Shown: positions 55,302 through 64,000 of the stretch, one piece after another
How the letters are laid out: each line of letters opens with the position of its first letter
How positions within the stretch are numbered: the stretch's first letter is position 1
Assembly: GCA_026985615.1 (NCBI GenBank)
Contig: JALSQD010000074.1
Coordinates: 15,707 to 79,706, forward strand
Reading direction: 5' to 3'
DNA: 64,000 bases
Source of the DNA: Thermaceae bacterium
GTDB taxonomy: Bacteria > Deinococcota > Deinococci > Deinococcales > Marinithermaceae
Program-made: the position numbers and the translations under genes
Notes under the pieces: model-generated
What the model was told of the DNA's origin: nothing
Seen by the model: only the letters and a program-made list of their open reading frames with translations
Databases searched by the model: none

Positions 55302-55391
<90 letters not shown>

Positions 55392-55403
55392 ATGCCGAAT
55401 TCA

Positions 55404-55432
55404 AGCGTAACAAAGGCCGTTCGGAGCGTCAA
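55404..55432 (-). promoter_or_regulatory. tRNA-Ser promoter
   Basis: TTGACG (55427-55432), 17-base spacer, TACGCT (55404-55409) on the minus strand; RNA would start a few bases before the tRNA 5' end at 55391. One of the clearest two-box promoters in the window. Confidence 0.8.
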
Positions 55433-55451
55433 GCATGCTAGACTTGAGGGC

Positions 55452-56237
55452 ATGAAGCTGGCTTTTGTCGGCCTGGGAAAAATGGGCCGGAGCATTCTCG
55501 AGGGACTGCTTGCGGCCGAGTTCTTGCCGCCCGAGGCCGTGGGTGTGGTGGACCGCGATCCCGAACGCACCCGCGAACTTGCGGCGCTTTACGGTGTAAC
55601 CCCGCTCGATTACGGCGAGCTCAGTCAGGCCGAGCGGGTCCTCATCGCCGTCCAGCCCAAGCAGTTTCCCGTCGTGGCCGAGCGCATCGCCCACCCCCAG
55701 GTGGGCTATCTCTCGATCATGGCCGGCGTCTCCACCGCGGTCCTGGCCCGCAAGTTGGGGACCCGCCGGGTGGTGCGCGCCATGCCCAATTTGGCGGCGA
55801 CGATTCGCAAGAGCACCACGGCCCTCACCGCCCCGCGCGAGGCGGTTGAGGTGGGGGACCTGGAGTTCGCGCGCGGCCTCTTTAAGACGGTGGGCGATGC
55901 CTACGAGCTGCCCGAGCGGCTCTTTGATGCCTTTACCGCCATGGCCGCCTCGGCGCCGGCCTACCTGGCGGTGGTGGCCGAGGCGCTGGCCGACGGCGGC
56001 GTGAAGATGGGCATCTCCCGTGCTGACGCACTCGCTTTCGCCGCCGACGTGCTGGTGGCCACCGGCGAGCTGATGCGGCTCAAGCACCCAGCGGTCATCA
56101 AGGACGAGGTGGCGAGCCCCGGCGGCACCACGATCTACGGGGTCGCGGCCATCGAGGAGGGCCGGGTACGGCACGCCCTGATCGAGGCGGTAGTGGCGGC
56201 CACCCAGCGGGGCCACGAGCTGGGGGAGGAAGAATGA
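55452..56237 (+). CDS. proC: Pyrroline-5-carboxylate reductase
   Basis: Final step of proline synthesis. 261 aa. [20 protein letters not shown] (NAD(P) fold), [37 protein letters not shown] and [19 protein letters not shown] with the conserved SPGGTT catalytic loop. Start ATG 55452 is seven bases after TAGACT (55439-55444), so it is a leaderless gene divergent from tRNA-Ser. Confidence 0.95.
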   Translation: MKLAFVGLGKMGRSILEGLLAAEFLPPEAVGVVDRDPERTRELAALYGVTPLDYGELSQAERVLIAVQPKQFPVVAERIAHPQVGYLSIMAGVSTAVLARKLGTRRVVRAMPNLAATIRKSTTALTAPREAVEVGDLEFARGLFKTVGDAYELPERLFDAFTAMAASAPAYLAVVAEALADGGVKMGISRADALAFAADVLVATGELMRLKHPAVIKDEVASPGGTTIYGVAAIEEGRVRHALIEAVVAATQRGHELGEEE

Positions 56238-56791
56238 AGCGGCTGCTCGTCGCGTCGCTCGCGTTTTTCGCGCTGGTGTGGGCTGTTGCCCCCAACTACT
56301 ATCCCCACGAGGTGGGTATGCGTTGGCTCTACACCTCGGGCGAGGAGCAGGTCCTCGAAGAGGTGCGTTCGATGGACGGGCAGGAGGTCTGGGTACTGAG
56401 CCACAGCTATGTGGGCATAGTGCGCTACACTGACTTCCTGCGCTACGACGACGAGGGCGTGTGGCTCCTGGCGGTTGACACTGGGTCCGGCCCCATGCCC
56501 TACAACCCCCCGATTTTGCTCTGGCCCAAGCCGCCCTTGCGGGTGGGGCAGAACTGGAGCGTGCGCACCACGCTCAAGGGTACACCGCTGGTCGTGGTCT
56601 ACAAGGTGCTCAAGGTGGAGGGGGTGGAGGTCCCTGCGGGGCGGTTCAACGCGTTCGTGGTGCGCTCGTCGCTCTCGGCCCAGGGGGGCGGGGCGAGCGT
56701 GGTCGACCTCTACTTCGTCCCCGGCATCGGGGTGGTGCGCTACGCCACCCAGGACGGCGGCCAGATCGACCTGCAAAAGTTTACGCCTTAG
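56234..56791 (+). CDS. Exported hypothetical beta-rich protein
   Basis: 185 aa with a signal peptide ([18 protein letters not shown]). The mature part is beta-rich (EVGMRWLYTSGEEQVLEEVR, LRVGQNWSVRTTLKGTPLVV, VEVPAGRFNAFVVRSSLSAQ, VDLYFVPGIGVVRYATQDGG), reminiscent of DUF3108-type periplasmic proteins. It overlaps proC (ATGA) and its 3' end overlaps the convergent glycosyltransferase gene by eleven bases. Function unknown. Confidence 0.8.
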   Translation: MKRLLVASLAFFALVWAVAPNYYPHEVGMRWLYTSGEEQVLEEVRSMDGQEVWVLSHSYVGIVRYTDFLRYDDEGVWLLAVDTGSGPMPYNPPILLWPKPPLRVGQNWSVRTTLKGTPLVVVYKVLKVEGVEVPAGRFNAFVVRSSLSAQGGGASVVDLYFVPGIGVVRYATQDGGQIDLQKFTP

Positions 56792-57425
56792 GTTTGAGCG
56801 CGTAGCGCAGGATCTGCGCGTACATGCGCAGGCGGTGAGCCAGTCCGGCCCAGAGGCCGCGTTTTTCTTCCTTGAGTTTCTGCCCCACGCCCTCAAGCGG
56901 GAGGTAGCGCACGCGCCAGCCCTGCCTGCGAGCGTGGCGGGTGAGCTTGAGCTCGACGTCGTAGCGGGAGCTGGCCAGATCGGGCACGCTGCGAAGCTTG
57001 TCTGCGGCCAGCGCCCGCTGGCCTGAAAGCTGGGGGGTGATGCGGTTGCCGAAGTCGCTGAGCCAGCGGCCACCGTGGAAGACGCCCACGGTCATATCGG
57101 CCTCACCGCGCAACACGGGCTCGAGCAGTTCGTACAGGTGCTTGGGACGCAGGCCGGTGAGGTCGGCGTCGAGCAGGATGACGTAAGTGGTCTTCACCCG
57201 CTCGAGCCCTGCGGCATAGGCGCCGCCCTTGCCTCGGTTAGGGCGCAGCTCAACCACCTCCGCACCCGCCTCACGGGCGCGAAGGGCAGTGCCATCGTGC
57301 GAGCCATCGTCGGCCACAACCACCGGAAAACCCGCCTCCACCGCAACCTGCACCACGTCGGCAATCGTTCCCTCCTCGTTGTAGGCGGGAATGAGTACGC
57401 TGGCGGCGGATGTCTTCTCGGCCAC
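56781..57425 (-). CDS. Family 2 glycosyltransferase (polyprenol-phosphate type)
   Basis: 214 aa GT-A fold: SVLIPAYNEEGTIADVVQVA, VVADDGSHDGTALRAREAG, LRPNRGKGGAYAAGLERVKT and YVILLDADLTGL with the DxD-type metal site. Short and without C-terminal membrane helices, like DPM1-type or cytosolic dolichol-phosphate transferases. Sugar and acceptor unknown. It follows rseP by one base and may be its operon end. Confidence 0.85.
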   Translation of the reverse strand: MAEKTSAASVLIPAYNEEGTIADVVQVAVEAGFPVVVADDGSHDGTALRAREAGAEVVELRPNRGKGGAYAAGLERVKTTYVILLDADLTGLRPKHLYELLEPVLRGEADMTVGVFHGGRWLSDFGNRITPQLSGQRALAADKLRSVPDLASSRYDVELKLTRHARRQGWRVRYLPLEGVGQKLKEEKRGLWAGLAHRLRMYAQILRYALKPKA

Positions 57426-57426
57426 G

Positions 57427-58476
57427 CTAGCCTCCGAGCAGGCGTTGGACGTCCTGGAAGGTGACGAGCACCATTAGCAGGATCAGGAAGACGAAGCCGA
57501 TGAAGTTGATCATCGCCTCGTGTTCTGGGCGGATGCGGCCGCCCGTAAGGGCGTTTAGGAAGACGATGAGGAGCCGCCCACCGTCGAGGCCGGGAATGGG
57601 CAGGAGGTTGAAGATGGCGAGCGAGAGGTTGATCATGGCCGCGAGCTGTACCACCGCCATCACCCCCGCCCGCGCGGCCTCGCCCGCGAGGTTGACGATG
57701 CCTACCGGCCCCACGATCTCGCCTGTGGGTTGGCCCGTTAGAACGCCAGTAAGGCCGCGGGTAAAGCTGCGCAGCATGTCGGGCAGGAAGCGCACCGAGG
57801 TCTCCACCGCCACCGCGAAGGCCTCAGGGAAGGTGGGCATGCGGTAGACCACCTCGGGGCCGTAGCGCACTCCCAGCTTGTCACGGGCGCCGTCCCAGAC
57901 GAAGCTGATCTCGACTTCCTTGCCATCGCGGAGCACGGTCAGGGTGTGGCGGCCGGTGTGATCCTTGACGCGACCGAGATCGGTGTAGTGCTCAAGGGGA
58001 TGGCCGTCGATGGCCACGATCACGTCTCCGGCTTTGAGGCCGATTTCCTTGGCCAGGCTGCCTTCGACCACGCTGACGATCTGGGCGCGGTCTTCGATCG
58101 GCTGGGGAATGCCCTGAGCGGTGTAGACCCAGGCCATGAGTAGCCAGGCGAGGAGTAGGTTCATGATCACCCCGCCCACGAGGATGAGGATCTTGCCGGC
58201 CAGCGAGAGGCGGGCGAAACCGGTCTCGGGTGGTACGGCGCGGCCGTCGGGGGTGAAGTCCGGGGCCATGCCTTCGATCTCGGCGTAGCCGCCGAGCGGG
58301 ATCAGCGAGATGCGCCACTCGGTGCCGGCCCAGCGGTAACGAAAGAGCGGGGGGCCAAAGCCGATCGAAAAGGCGGGTACGCGCACGCCTTGAATGCGTG
58401 CAGCCAGGTAGTGCCCCAGTTCGTGGATGAAGATAGAGACACCGAGGATGAGGATGAGGACGATCGCCGTGTTCAC
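57427..58476 (-). CDS. rseP: RIP metalloprotease RseP
   Basis: Site-2 intramembrane protease of 349 aa. HELGH zinc motif at 18-22 in the first helix, one PDZ domain (about 120-205; [20 protein letters not shown]), and the second active-site motif [15 protein letters not shown] near 290. Cuts anti-sigma or signal-peptide remnants in the membrane. Adjacent to dxr, cdsA and uppS, the standard bacterial arrangement. ATG-type overlap with dxr. Confidence 0.93.
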   Translation of the reverse strand: MNTAIVLILILGVSIFIHELGHYLAARIQGVRVPAFSIGFGPPLFRYRWAGTEWRISLIPLGGYAEIEGMAPDFTPDGRAVPPETGFARLSLAGKILILVGGVIMNLLLAWLLMAWVYTAQGIPQPIEDRAQIVSVVEGSLAKEIGLKAGDVIVAIDGHPLEHYTDLGRVKDHTGRHTLTVLRDGKEVEISFVWDGARDKLGVRYGPEVVYRMPTFPEAFAVAVETSVRFLPDMLRSFTRGLTGVLTGQPTGEIVGPVGIVNLAGEAARAGVMAVVQLAAMINLSLAIFNLLPIPGLDGGRLLIVFLNALTGGRIRPEHEAMINFIGFVFLILLMVLVTFQDVQRLLGG

Positions 58477-59579
58477 AGGAGCTCCTCCGTTGCGCGGCGC
58501 GCCCAGGCATCGGCCGCGTAAAGGTTCTCCCAGGTTAAGGGTTCGACAGGGGTATTATCCAGTACCCGTTCGACGATGCGAGCGATGTCGGTAAAACGAA
58601 TACGACGGCTCAGGAACGCTTCCACCGCCACCTCGTTGGCGGCGTTGAGCACGGCCGGAGCGGTGCCGCCACGCTCGCCGGCGGCGTAGGCCAGACGCAG
58701 GGCGGGAAAGCGCTCGAGATCGGGCGGATGGAACTCGAGCAGGGGTTCGAGTGGCGCGTCCACAAGCGGCGAGGGAGCCCGCTCGGGGTAGGTGAGGGCG
58801 TACTGAATGGCCAGGCGCATGTCGGTGGGGCCGAGCAGGGCCTTGATCTGGCCGTCACGGAAGCGCACCATCGAGTGCACGTATGACTGCGGATGGACCA
58901 CCACGCGGATGCGTTCGAGCGGCACCCCGAAGAGCGCGTGCGCTTCGAGCACCTCGAGGCCCTTGTTCATCAACGTGGCCGAGTCGATGGTCACCTTGGG
59001 CCCCATATCCCAGCGGGGGTGGGCCAGCGCCTGCTCGGGGGTGACCCCGCTTAGATCGGGCGGGCCTGCGTGGAAGGGGCCGCCGGAGGCGGTGAGGATG
59101 AGTTCGGCCACGTCTTCGGAGTGCTCGCCGTGCAGCGCCTGGAAGAGGGCAGAGTGCTCGGAGTCCACCGGAACGAAGGTCGCGCCGTGCGTGCGCGTCT
59201 CGGCCCACAGCAGCGGACCTGCGGCGACCATGCTTTCCTTGTTGGCGAGCGCCACCCGCCGCCCGGCGCGCACCGCCGCCCGTACGGGGCCGAGGCCCGC
59301 CAACCCGGGGATCGCGGCCACCACGGCGTCGGCCTCCCAGGCGGCTACCTCCTCGGCTGACGCGGCCGCGTGCGCCGGCAGGTCGGCCCAGGCCTCCCTG
59401 GGGGCGCTGCTGTAGACCGCTTCGGGAGCGAACTCCTCCACCTGCTCGTGCAGCCGCTCCACGCGGCGACCCGCGACCAAGCCCACCACCTTCCAGCCGC
59501 GCCAGCGGACGACGTCGAGGGTCTGGGTGCCGATGGAGCCGGTGGAGCCGAGGACAACGATGCGCATGGGAGCGTTCAT
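58473..59579 (-). CDS. dxr: 1-deoxy-D-xylulose-5-phosphate reductoisomerase
   Basis: MEP isoprenoid pathway enzyme, 368 aa. [19 protein letters not shown] (NADPH fold), [33 protein letters not shown] (metal/substrate), [20 protein letters not shown] and [23 protein letters not shown] 59579 overlaps the cdsA stop; a second ATG at 59567 begins the canonical [10 protein letters not shown] and could be the real start. Confidence 0.96.
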   Translation of the reverse strand: MNAPMRIVVLGSTGSIGTQTLDVVRWRGWKVVGLVAGRRVERLHEQVEEFAPEAVYSSAPREAWADLPAHAAASAEEVAAWEADAVVAAIPGLAGLGPVRAAVRAGRRVALANKESMVAAGPLLWAETRTHGATFVPVDSEHSALFQALHGEHSEDVAELILTASGGPFHAGPPDLSGVTPEQALAHPRWDMGPKVTIDSATLMNKGLEVLEAHALFGVPLERIRVVVHPQSYVHSMVRFRDGQIKALLGPTDMRLAIQYALTYPERAPSPLVDAPLEPLLEFHPPDLERFPALRLAYAAGERGGTAPAVLNAANEVAVEAFLSRRIRFTDIARIVERVLDNTPVEPLTWENLYAADAWARRATEELL

Positions 59580-60442
59580 GTGAAGATTACCAGCAGGTAA
59601 TAGGTCAGCGGCACGCTGAAGATGAGGCTGTCGAGGCGGTCGAGTAGCCCGCCGTGGCCGGGGAGGAACTGCCCCGAGTCCTTGACACCGCAGTAGCGCT
59701 TGAGCATGGACTCGGTGAGGTCGCCCAGCTGGGCGGCGAAGCTGAGCAGCACAGCAAAGACGAGTAGCTCTCCATGGCCGAAGGGGAAGGCGCCCTGGAT
59801 GAGCCAGGTGTACAGGAAGAGGGCGAGGAAGGCTGAGATCAGGCCGCCAATGAAGCCTTCGATCGTCTTGTTGGGGCTCACCGTGGGCGCGAGCTTGTGC
59901 CGGCCGAAGGTGCGCCCCACGAAGTACGCCCCCACGTCGGTGGCGAAGGTGGCCACCAGCGGGAGCGAGAGGGTGACGATGCCCAGGTGGGCGTCGGGCT
60001 CGTAGCGTAGCAGCAGGAAGTAGCCCAGTGTCCAGGGTAGGTAGAGGAAGCTGAGCATGCTGAAGGCGAGGCGCATAATGTTAGCCCCGGCGAAGAGCTC
60101 GTAGATGAAGGCGGCCAGCAGGCTGACGCCCAGCGCTACCTCGCGCCAGGGCACGCCTGGGTTGTAGGCCTGGAGCTGGGGGGTCGAGGCGATGAGGACG
60201 AGCAGGCCTCCCACCCGCAAGAAGGCGAGGTTGAGGGGCACATCGCGGCGGGCGAACATGCGCGCGAGCTCGCCCGTGCCGATCCACAGCGCCGCAAGCA
60301 ACGCGGGTCCGATGAGCGGAAGCCCAACCCAGAGGATGACGAAGATGACGACGAGGGCGGCGGCCCCCGAGACCACCCTATCCTTGAGGGACTCCGCCGA
60401 AGCGCCGCTGCCGGGTTTGGTAGGCTCGGATGGCGTGGACAA
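59576..60442 (-). CDS. cdsA: Phosphatidate cytidylyltransferase
   Basis: Makes CDP-diacylglycerol for phospholipids. 288 aa, about eight membrane helices, with the C-terminal signature [20 protein letters not shown] and [13 protein letters not shown], and [16 protein letters not shown]. The chosen start is TTG 60442, inside uppS, with AGGAGG three to four bases upstream; GTG at 60376 just after the uppS stop is an alternative that gives a shorter N-terminus. Confidence 0.92.
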   Translation of the reverse strand: MSTPSEPTKPGSGASAESLKDRVVSGAAALVVIFVILWVGLPLIGPALLAALWIGTGELARMFARRDVPLNLAFLRVGGLLVLIASTPQLQAYNPGVPWREVALGVSLLAAFIYELFAGANIMRLAFSMLSFLYLPWTLGYFLLLRYEPDAHLGIVTLSLPLVATFATDVGAYFVGRTFGRHKLAPTVSPNKTIEGFIGGLISAFLALFLYTWLIQGAFPFGHGELLVFAVLLSFAAQLGDLTESMLKRYCGVKDSGQFLPGHGGLLDRLDSLIFSVPLTYYLLVIFT

Positions 60443-61064
60443 ACTCCTCCTTCGTGAAATCGGGCCACAACGTATCGGTGACCCAGATCTCGCTGTAGGC
60501 GCTCTGCCACAAGAGAAAGTTGGACAGGCGCAGTTCGCCGCTGGTGCGGATGATCAGGTCGGGGTCGGGCATCTCGGGCAGGTAGAAGCCCTGCCGGAAG
60601 GTGGCCTCGGTCACCGGCTCGCCCGAGCGTGCCAGTCGTTCGGCAGCGCGCAGGATCTCGCGCCGGCCGCCGTAGTTGAGCGCGCCCACGAGCCGCAAAC
60701 GGCTCTGGTGACGTGAGGCCGCCTCGGCCTCCTCGATGGCGTCGAGCAGGGAAGGGGGCAGCCCTTCGCGTTCACCGATGATGTGGACGCGCACCCCCTC
60801 CTCGACGAGCTCGGGTGTCTCCTCGCGCAGCACCGCCTCGAAGAGGTCGAAGAGTGCCTGGATCTCGCTCGAGGGGCGGCGCCAGTTCTCGGTGGAGAAG
60901 GCAAAAAGGGTGAGCCACTCGACGCCGACGTCGAGGGCGCCCTCGATTGCCTCGCGGATCGCGCCCTGCCCGGCGAGGTGGCCCCGGTAACGTGGAAGGC
61001 CCCGGGCCTCGGCCCAGCGGCCGTTGCCGTCCATGATGATGGCCACGTGCCGGGGTAGCTTCAT
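60378..61064 (-). CDS. uppS: Undecaprenyl diphosphate synthase
   Basis: Builds the C55 lipid carrier for cell-wall synthesis (chain length may differ in thermophiles). 228 aa cis-prenyltransferase: HVAIIMDGNGRWAEARGLPR with catalytic Asp12, LTLFAFSTENWRRPSSEIQA, LNYGGRREILRAAERLA and PDPDLIIRTSGELRLSNFLL. Overlaps frr at its start and cdsA at its end by 65 bases. Confidence 0.96.
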   Translation of the reverse strand: MKLPRHVAIIMDGNGRWAEARGLPRYRGHLAGQGAIREAIEGALDVGVEWLTLFAFSTENWRRPSSEIQALFDLFEAVLREETPELVEEGVRVHIIGEREGLPPSLLDAIEEAEAASRHQSRLRLVGALNYGGRREILRAAERLARSGEPVTEATFRQGFYLPEMPDPDLIIRTSGELRLSNFLLWQSAYSEIWVTDTLWPDFTKEEFVHAIRAYQTRQRRFGGVPQG

Positions 61065-61618
61065 TCGCTCAGGATTTCCTTTTCCTTCGCTTCCAGCACC
61101 TCGTCGATCTTGCCGATGAACTCGTCGGTGATCTCCTGAATCTCCTTCTCAGCCCGCTTGACGTCATCTTCGGAGATGTGCTCTTCCTTAGCCGTCTTCT
61201 TGATGCGGTGGAGGGCGTCGCGCCGCACGTTGCGTACCGCCACGCGTGCCTCCTCGGCGTAGTTGTGGGCGGCCTTGACGATCTCCTTGCGCCGCTCGGC
61301 GGTGAGCGGGGGGATGTTGATGAAGATCGTGTCGCCCTGGTTGTTGGGGTTGAGACCGAGGTCGGAGTCGCGGATGGCCTTTTCGATGAGGGGGAGGGCG
61401 TTCTGGTCCCAGGCCTGGACCACGAGGGTACGCGCGTCGGGTGCCGAGACGCTGGCGATTTGATTCAGCGGCATGAGGCTGCCGTAATAGTCTACCTTGA
61501 TGTGCTCGAGGAGCGCCGGGTTGGCGCGGCCGGTACGCAGCGTTGCCAGATTGGCCTCGAAGATCTCCAAGGTTTTGTGCATGTGATCGCGCGTTTCTTT
61601 ATACAACTCCTTGAACAT
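61061..61618 (-). CDS. frr: Ribosome recycling factor
   Basis: Splits post-termination ribosomes with EF-G. 185 aa, the usual length; TLRTGRANPALLEHIKVDYY, MPLNQIASVSAPDARTLVVQ, IRDSDLGLNPNNQGDTIFIN and KEIVKAAHNYAEEARVAVRN. GGAGG upstream of ATG 61618. Coupled to uppS by an overlapping stop and start. Confidence 0.97.
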   Translation of the reverse strand: MFKELYKETRDHMHKTLEIFEANLATLRTGRANPALLEHIKVDYYGSLMPLNQIASVSAPDARTLVVQAWDQNALPLIEKAIRDSDLGLNPNNQGDTIFINIPPLTAERRKEIVKAAHNYAEEARVAVRNVRRDALHRIKKTAKEEHISEDDVKRAEKEIQEITDEFIGKIDEVLEAKEKEILSE

Positions 61619-61634
61619 GCGGCACCTCCTGTCC

Positions 61635-63767
<2,133 letters not shown>

Positions 63768-63871
63768 GTTTCGTTCCTCTTCCGGGAGGCGTTGAGGTGG
63801 GCGTTAGGCTTTGTTTCCCGGTGGTGGAGCCGCAAGACGCCTCCCTGCTTGCGGCGACCGGAAAACACACC
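63768..63871 (-). promoter_or_regulatory. Structured rpsB leader RNA
   Basis: On the transcribed strand GCCGCAAG (63848-63855) pairs with CTTGCGGC (63829-63836), and TTTTCCGGT (63857-63865) pairs with ACCGGGAAA (63814-63822) with one mismatch or bulge. The hairpin-loop sequence GGGAGGCGT (63837-63845) is the exact complement of ACGCCTCCC (63784-63792) just before the ribosome site, forming a nine-base-pair pseudoknot or switch. A ribosomal-protein autoregulatory leader is the likely function. Confidence 0.65.
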
Positions 63872-63906
63872 TCAACGATTATAGACGAAGGGGCGCGGGC
63901 AGGGAA
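63868..63906 (-). promoter_or_regulatory. rpsB promoter
   Basis: TATAAT (63878-63883) on the minus strand with TTCCCT (63901-63906) 17 bases upstream; RNA start near 63871. CGTTGAGGTG (RNA-sense, 63868-63877, over the start site) is repeated inverted as CACCTCAACG (63790-63799). Confidence 0.7.
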
Positions 63907-63907
63907 G

Positions 63908-64000
63908 TGGGTGTAATCGGTCAACACATCTGAGACTCTTTGGGGGACCGACTCCTCTTGCATCATAGCCAGGAACTCCAGGGGCGACAGGCCGTTCAGG
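63908..64000 (-). mobile_element. C-terminal remnant of a transposase (continues off right edge)
   Basis: The minus-strand frame entering from the right edge reads LNGLSPLEFLAMMQEESVPQ then RVSDVLTDYT (63999-63910), which resembles the C-terminal end of IS3-type integrase-core transposases (GLSPLEFL). It has no stop there; the frame stays open through the rpsB promoter and leader to a TAA at 63757-63759. GGGTGTAATCGGTCAACACA (63909-63928) may be the terminal repeat of the element. Confidence 0.55.

Overview
This 64-kb window is dense, GC-rich bacterial chromosome. The gene content points to the order Thermales (Deinococcota), most plausibly a marine lineage such as Oceanithermus or Marinithermus; this is inferred from protein resemblance and no database was searched. 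Supporting signs are a Gfh1-type GreA paralogue, a Taq-like PolA, futalosine-route menaquinone genes, and many genes that start 6-7 nt after a TANNNT hexamer, the leaderless-gene arrangement known from Deinococcus and Thermus. No rRNA operon, CRISPR array or complete insertion sequence was seen. No gene-free gap exceeds 300 bases; the longest are 25642-25895, 63768-64000, 36173-36372 and 9707-9886.

Layout. 1-2133: 5' part of ftsK (runs off the left edge) and an OmpH/Skp-like periplasmic chaperone. 2225-2872: CBS-ACT protein. 2933-10888: a complete autoinducer-2 uptake locus, with lsrR divergent from lsrA-lsrC-lsrD-lsrB-lsrK and a cupin gene at the end, where enterobacteria have lsrF/lsrG. 10885-13317: three OstA/LptC-like envelope genes. 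13373-15766: zinc-motif protein, gfh1, lysS. 16134-20374: sdaAA and the haem cluster hemE-hemH-hemY. 20447-24901: aroE, UPF0316, YigZ, polA. 24946-25641: roadblock protein and an unknown partner. 25896-31583: glmM, rbfA, thioesterase, aminotransferase, rnr. 31677-35257: a pyruvate:ferredoxin oxidoreductase split into two genes.

35306-36371: metF behind a SAM-I riboswitch. 36373-40464: dtd, degV and a serine-biosynthesis pair (serA plus a class V aminotransferase) whose promoter overlaps an inverted repeat. 40445-45014: a minus-strand run of mqnC, aminodeoxyfutalosine-deaminase-like gene, clc, aroH and ywlG. 45052-49513: adenosine-specific kinase, peroxiredoxin, rpiA, a tandem pair of small paralogues, ArsC-like protein and a NatA/NatB exporter whose permease gene carries a frameshift. 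49564-55391: metG, a Memo-like protein, CCA-adding enzyme, coaE, a BtuF-like protein and tRNA-Ser(GGA). 55452-57425: proC, an exported protein and a glycosyltransferase. 57427-63767: the translation and envelope-lipid cluster rpsB-tsf-pyrH-frr-uppS-cdsA-dxr-rseP, read leftward. The right edge holds a structured rpsB leader and the C-terminal remnant of a transposase.

The most notable items are the AI-2 (Lsr) locus with a cupin in place of the usual phospho-AI-2 processing genes, a pair of divergent leaderless genes whose -10 hexamers overlap by five bases (53886-53908), the rpsB leader structure, the metF SAM-I riboswitch, and the systematic TANNNT leaderless starts.
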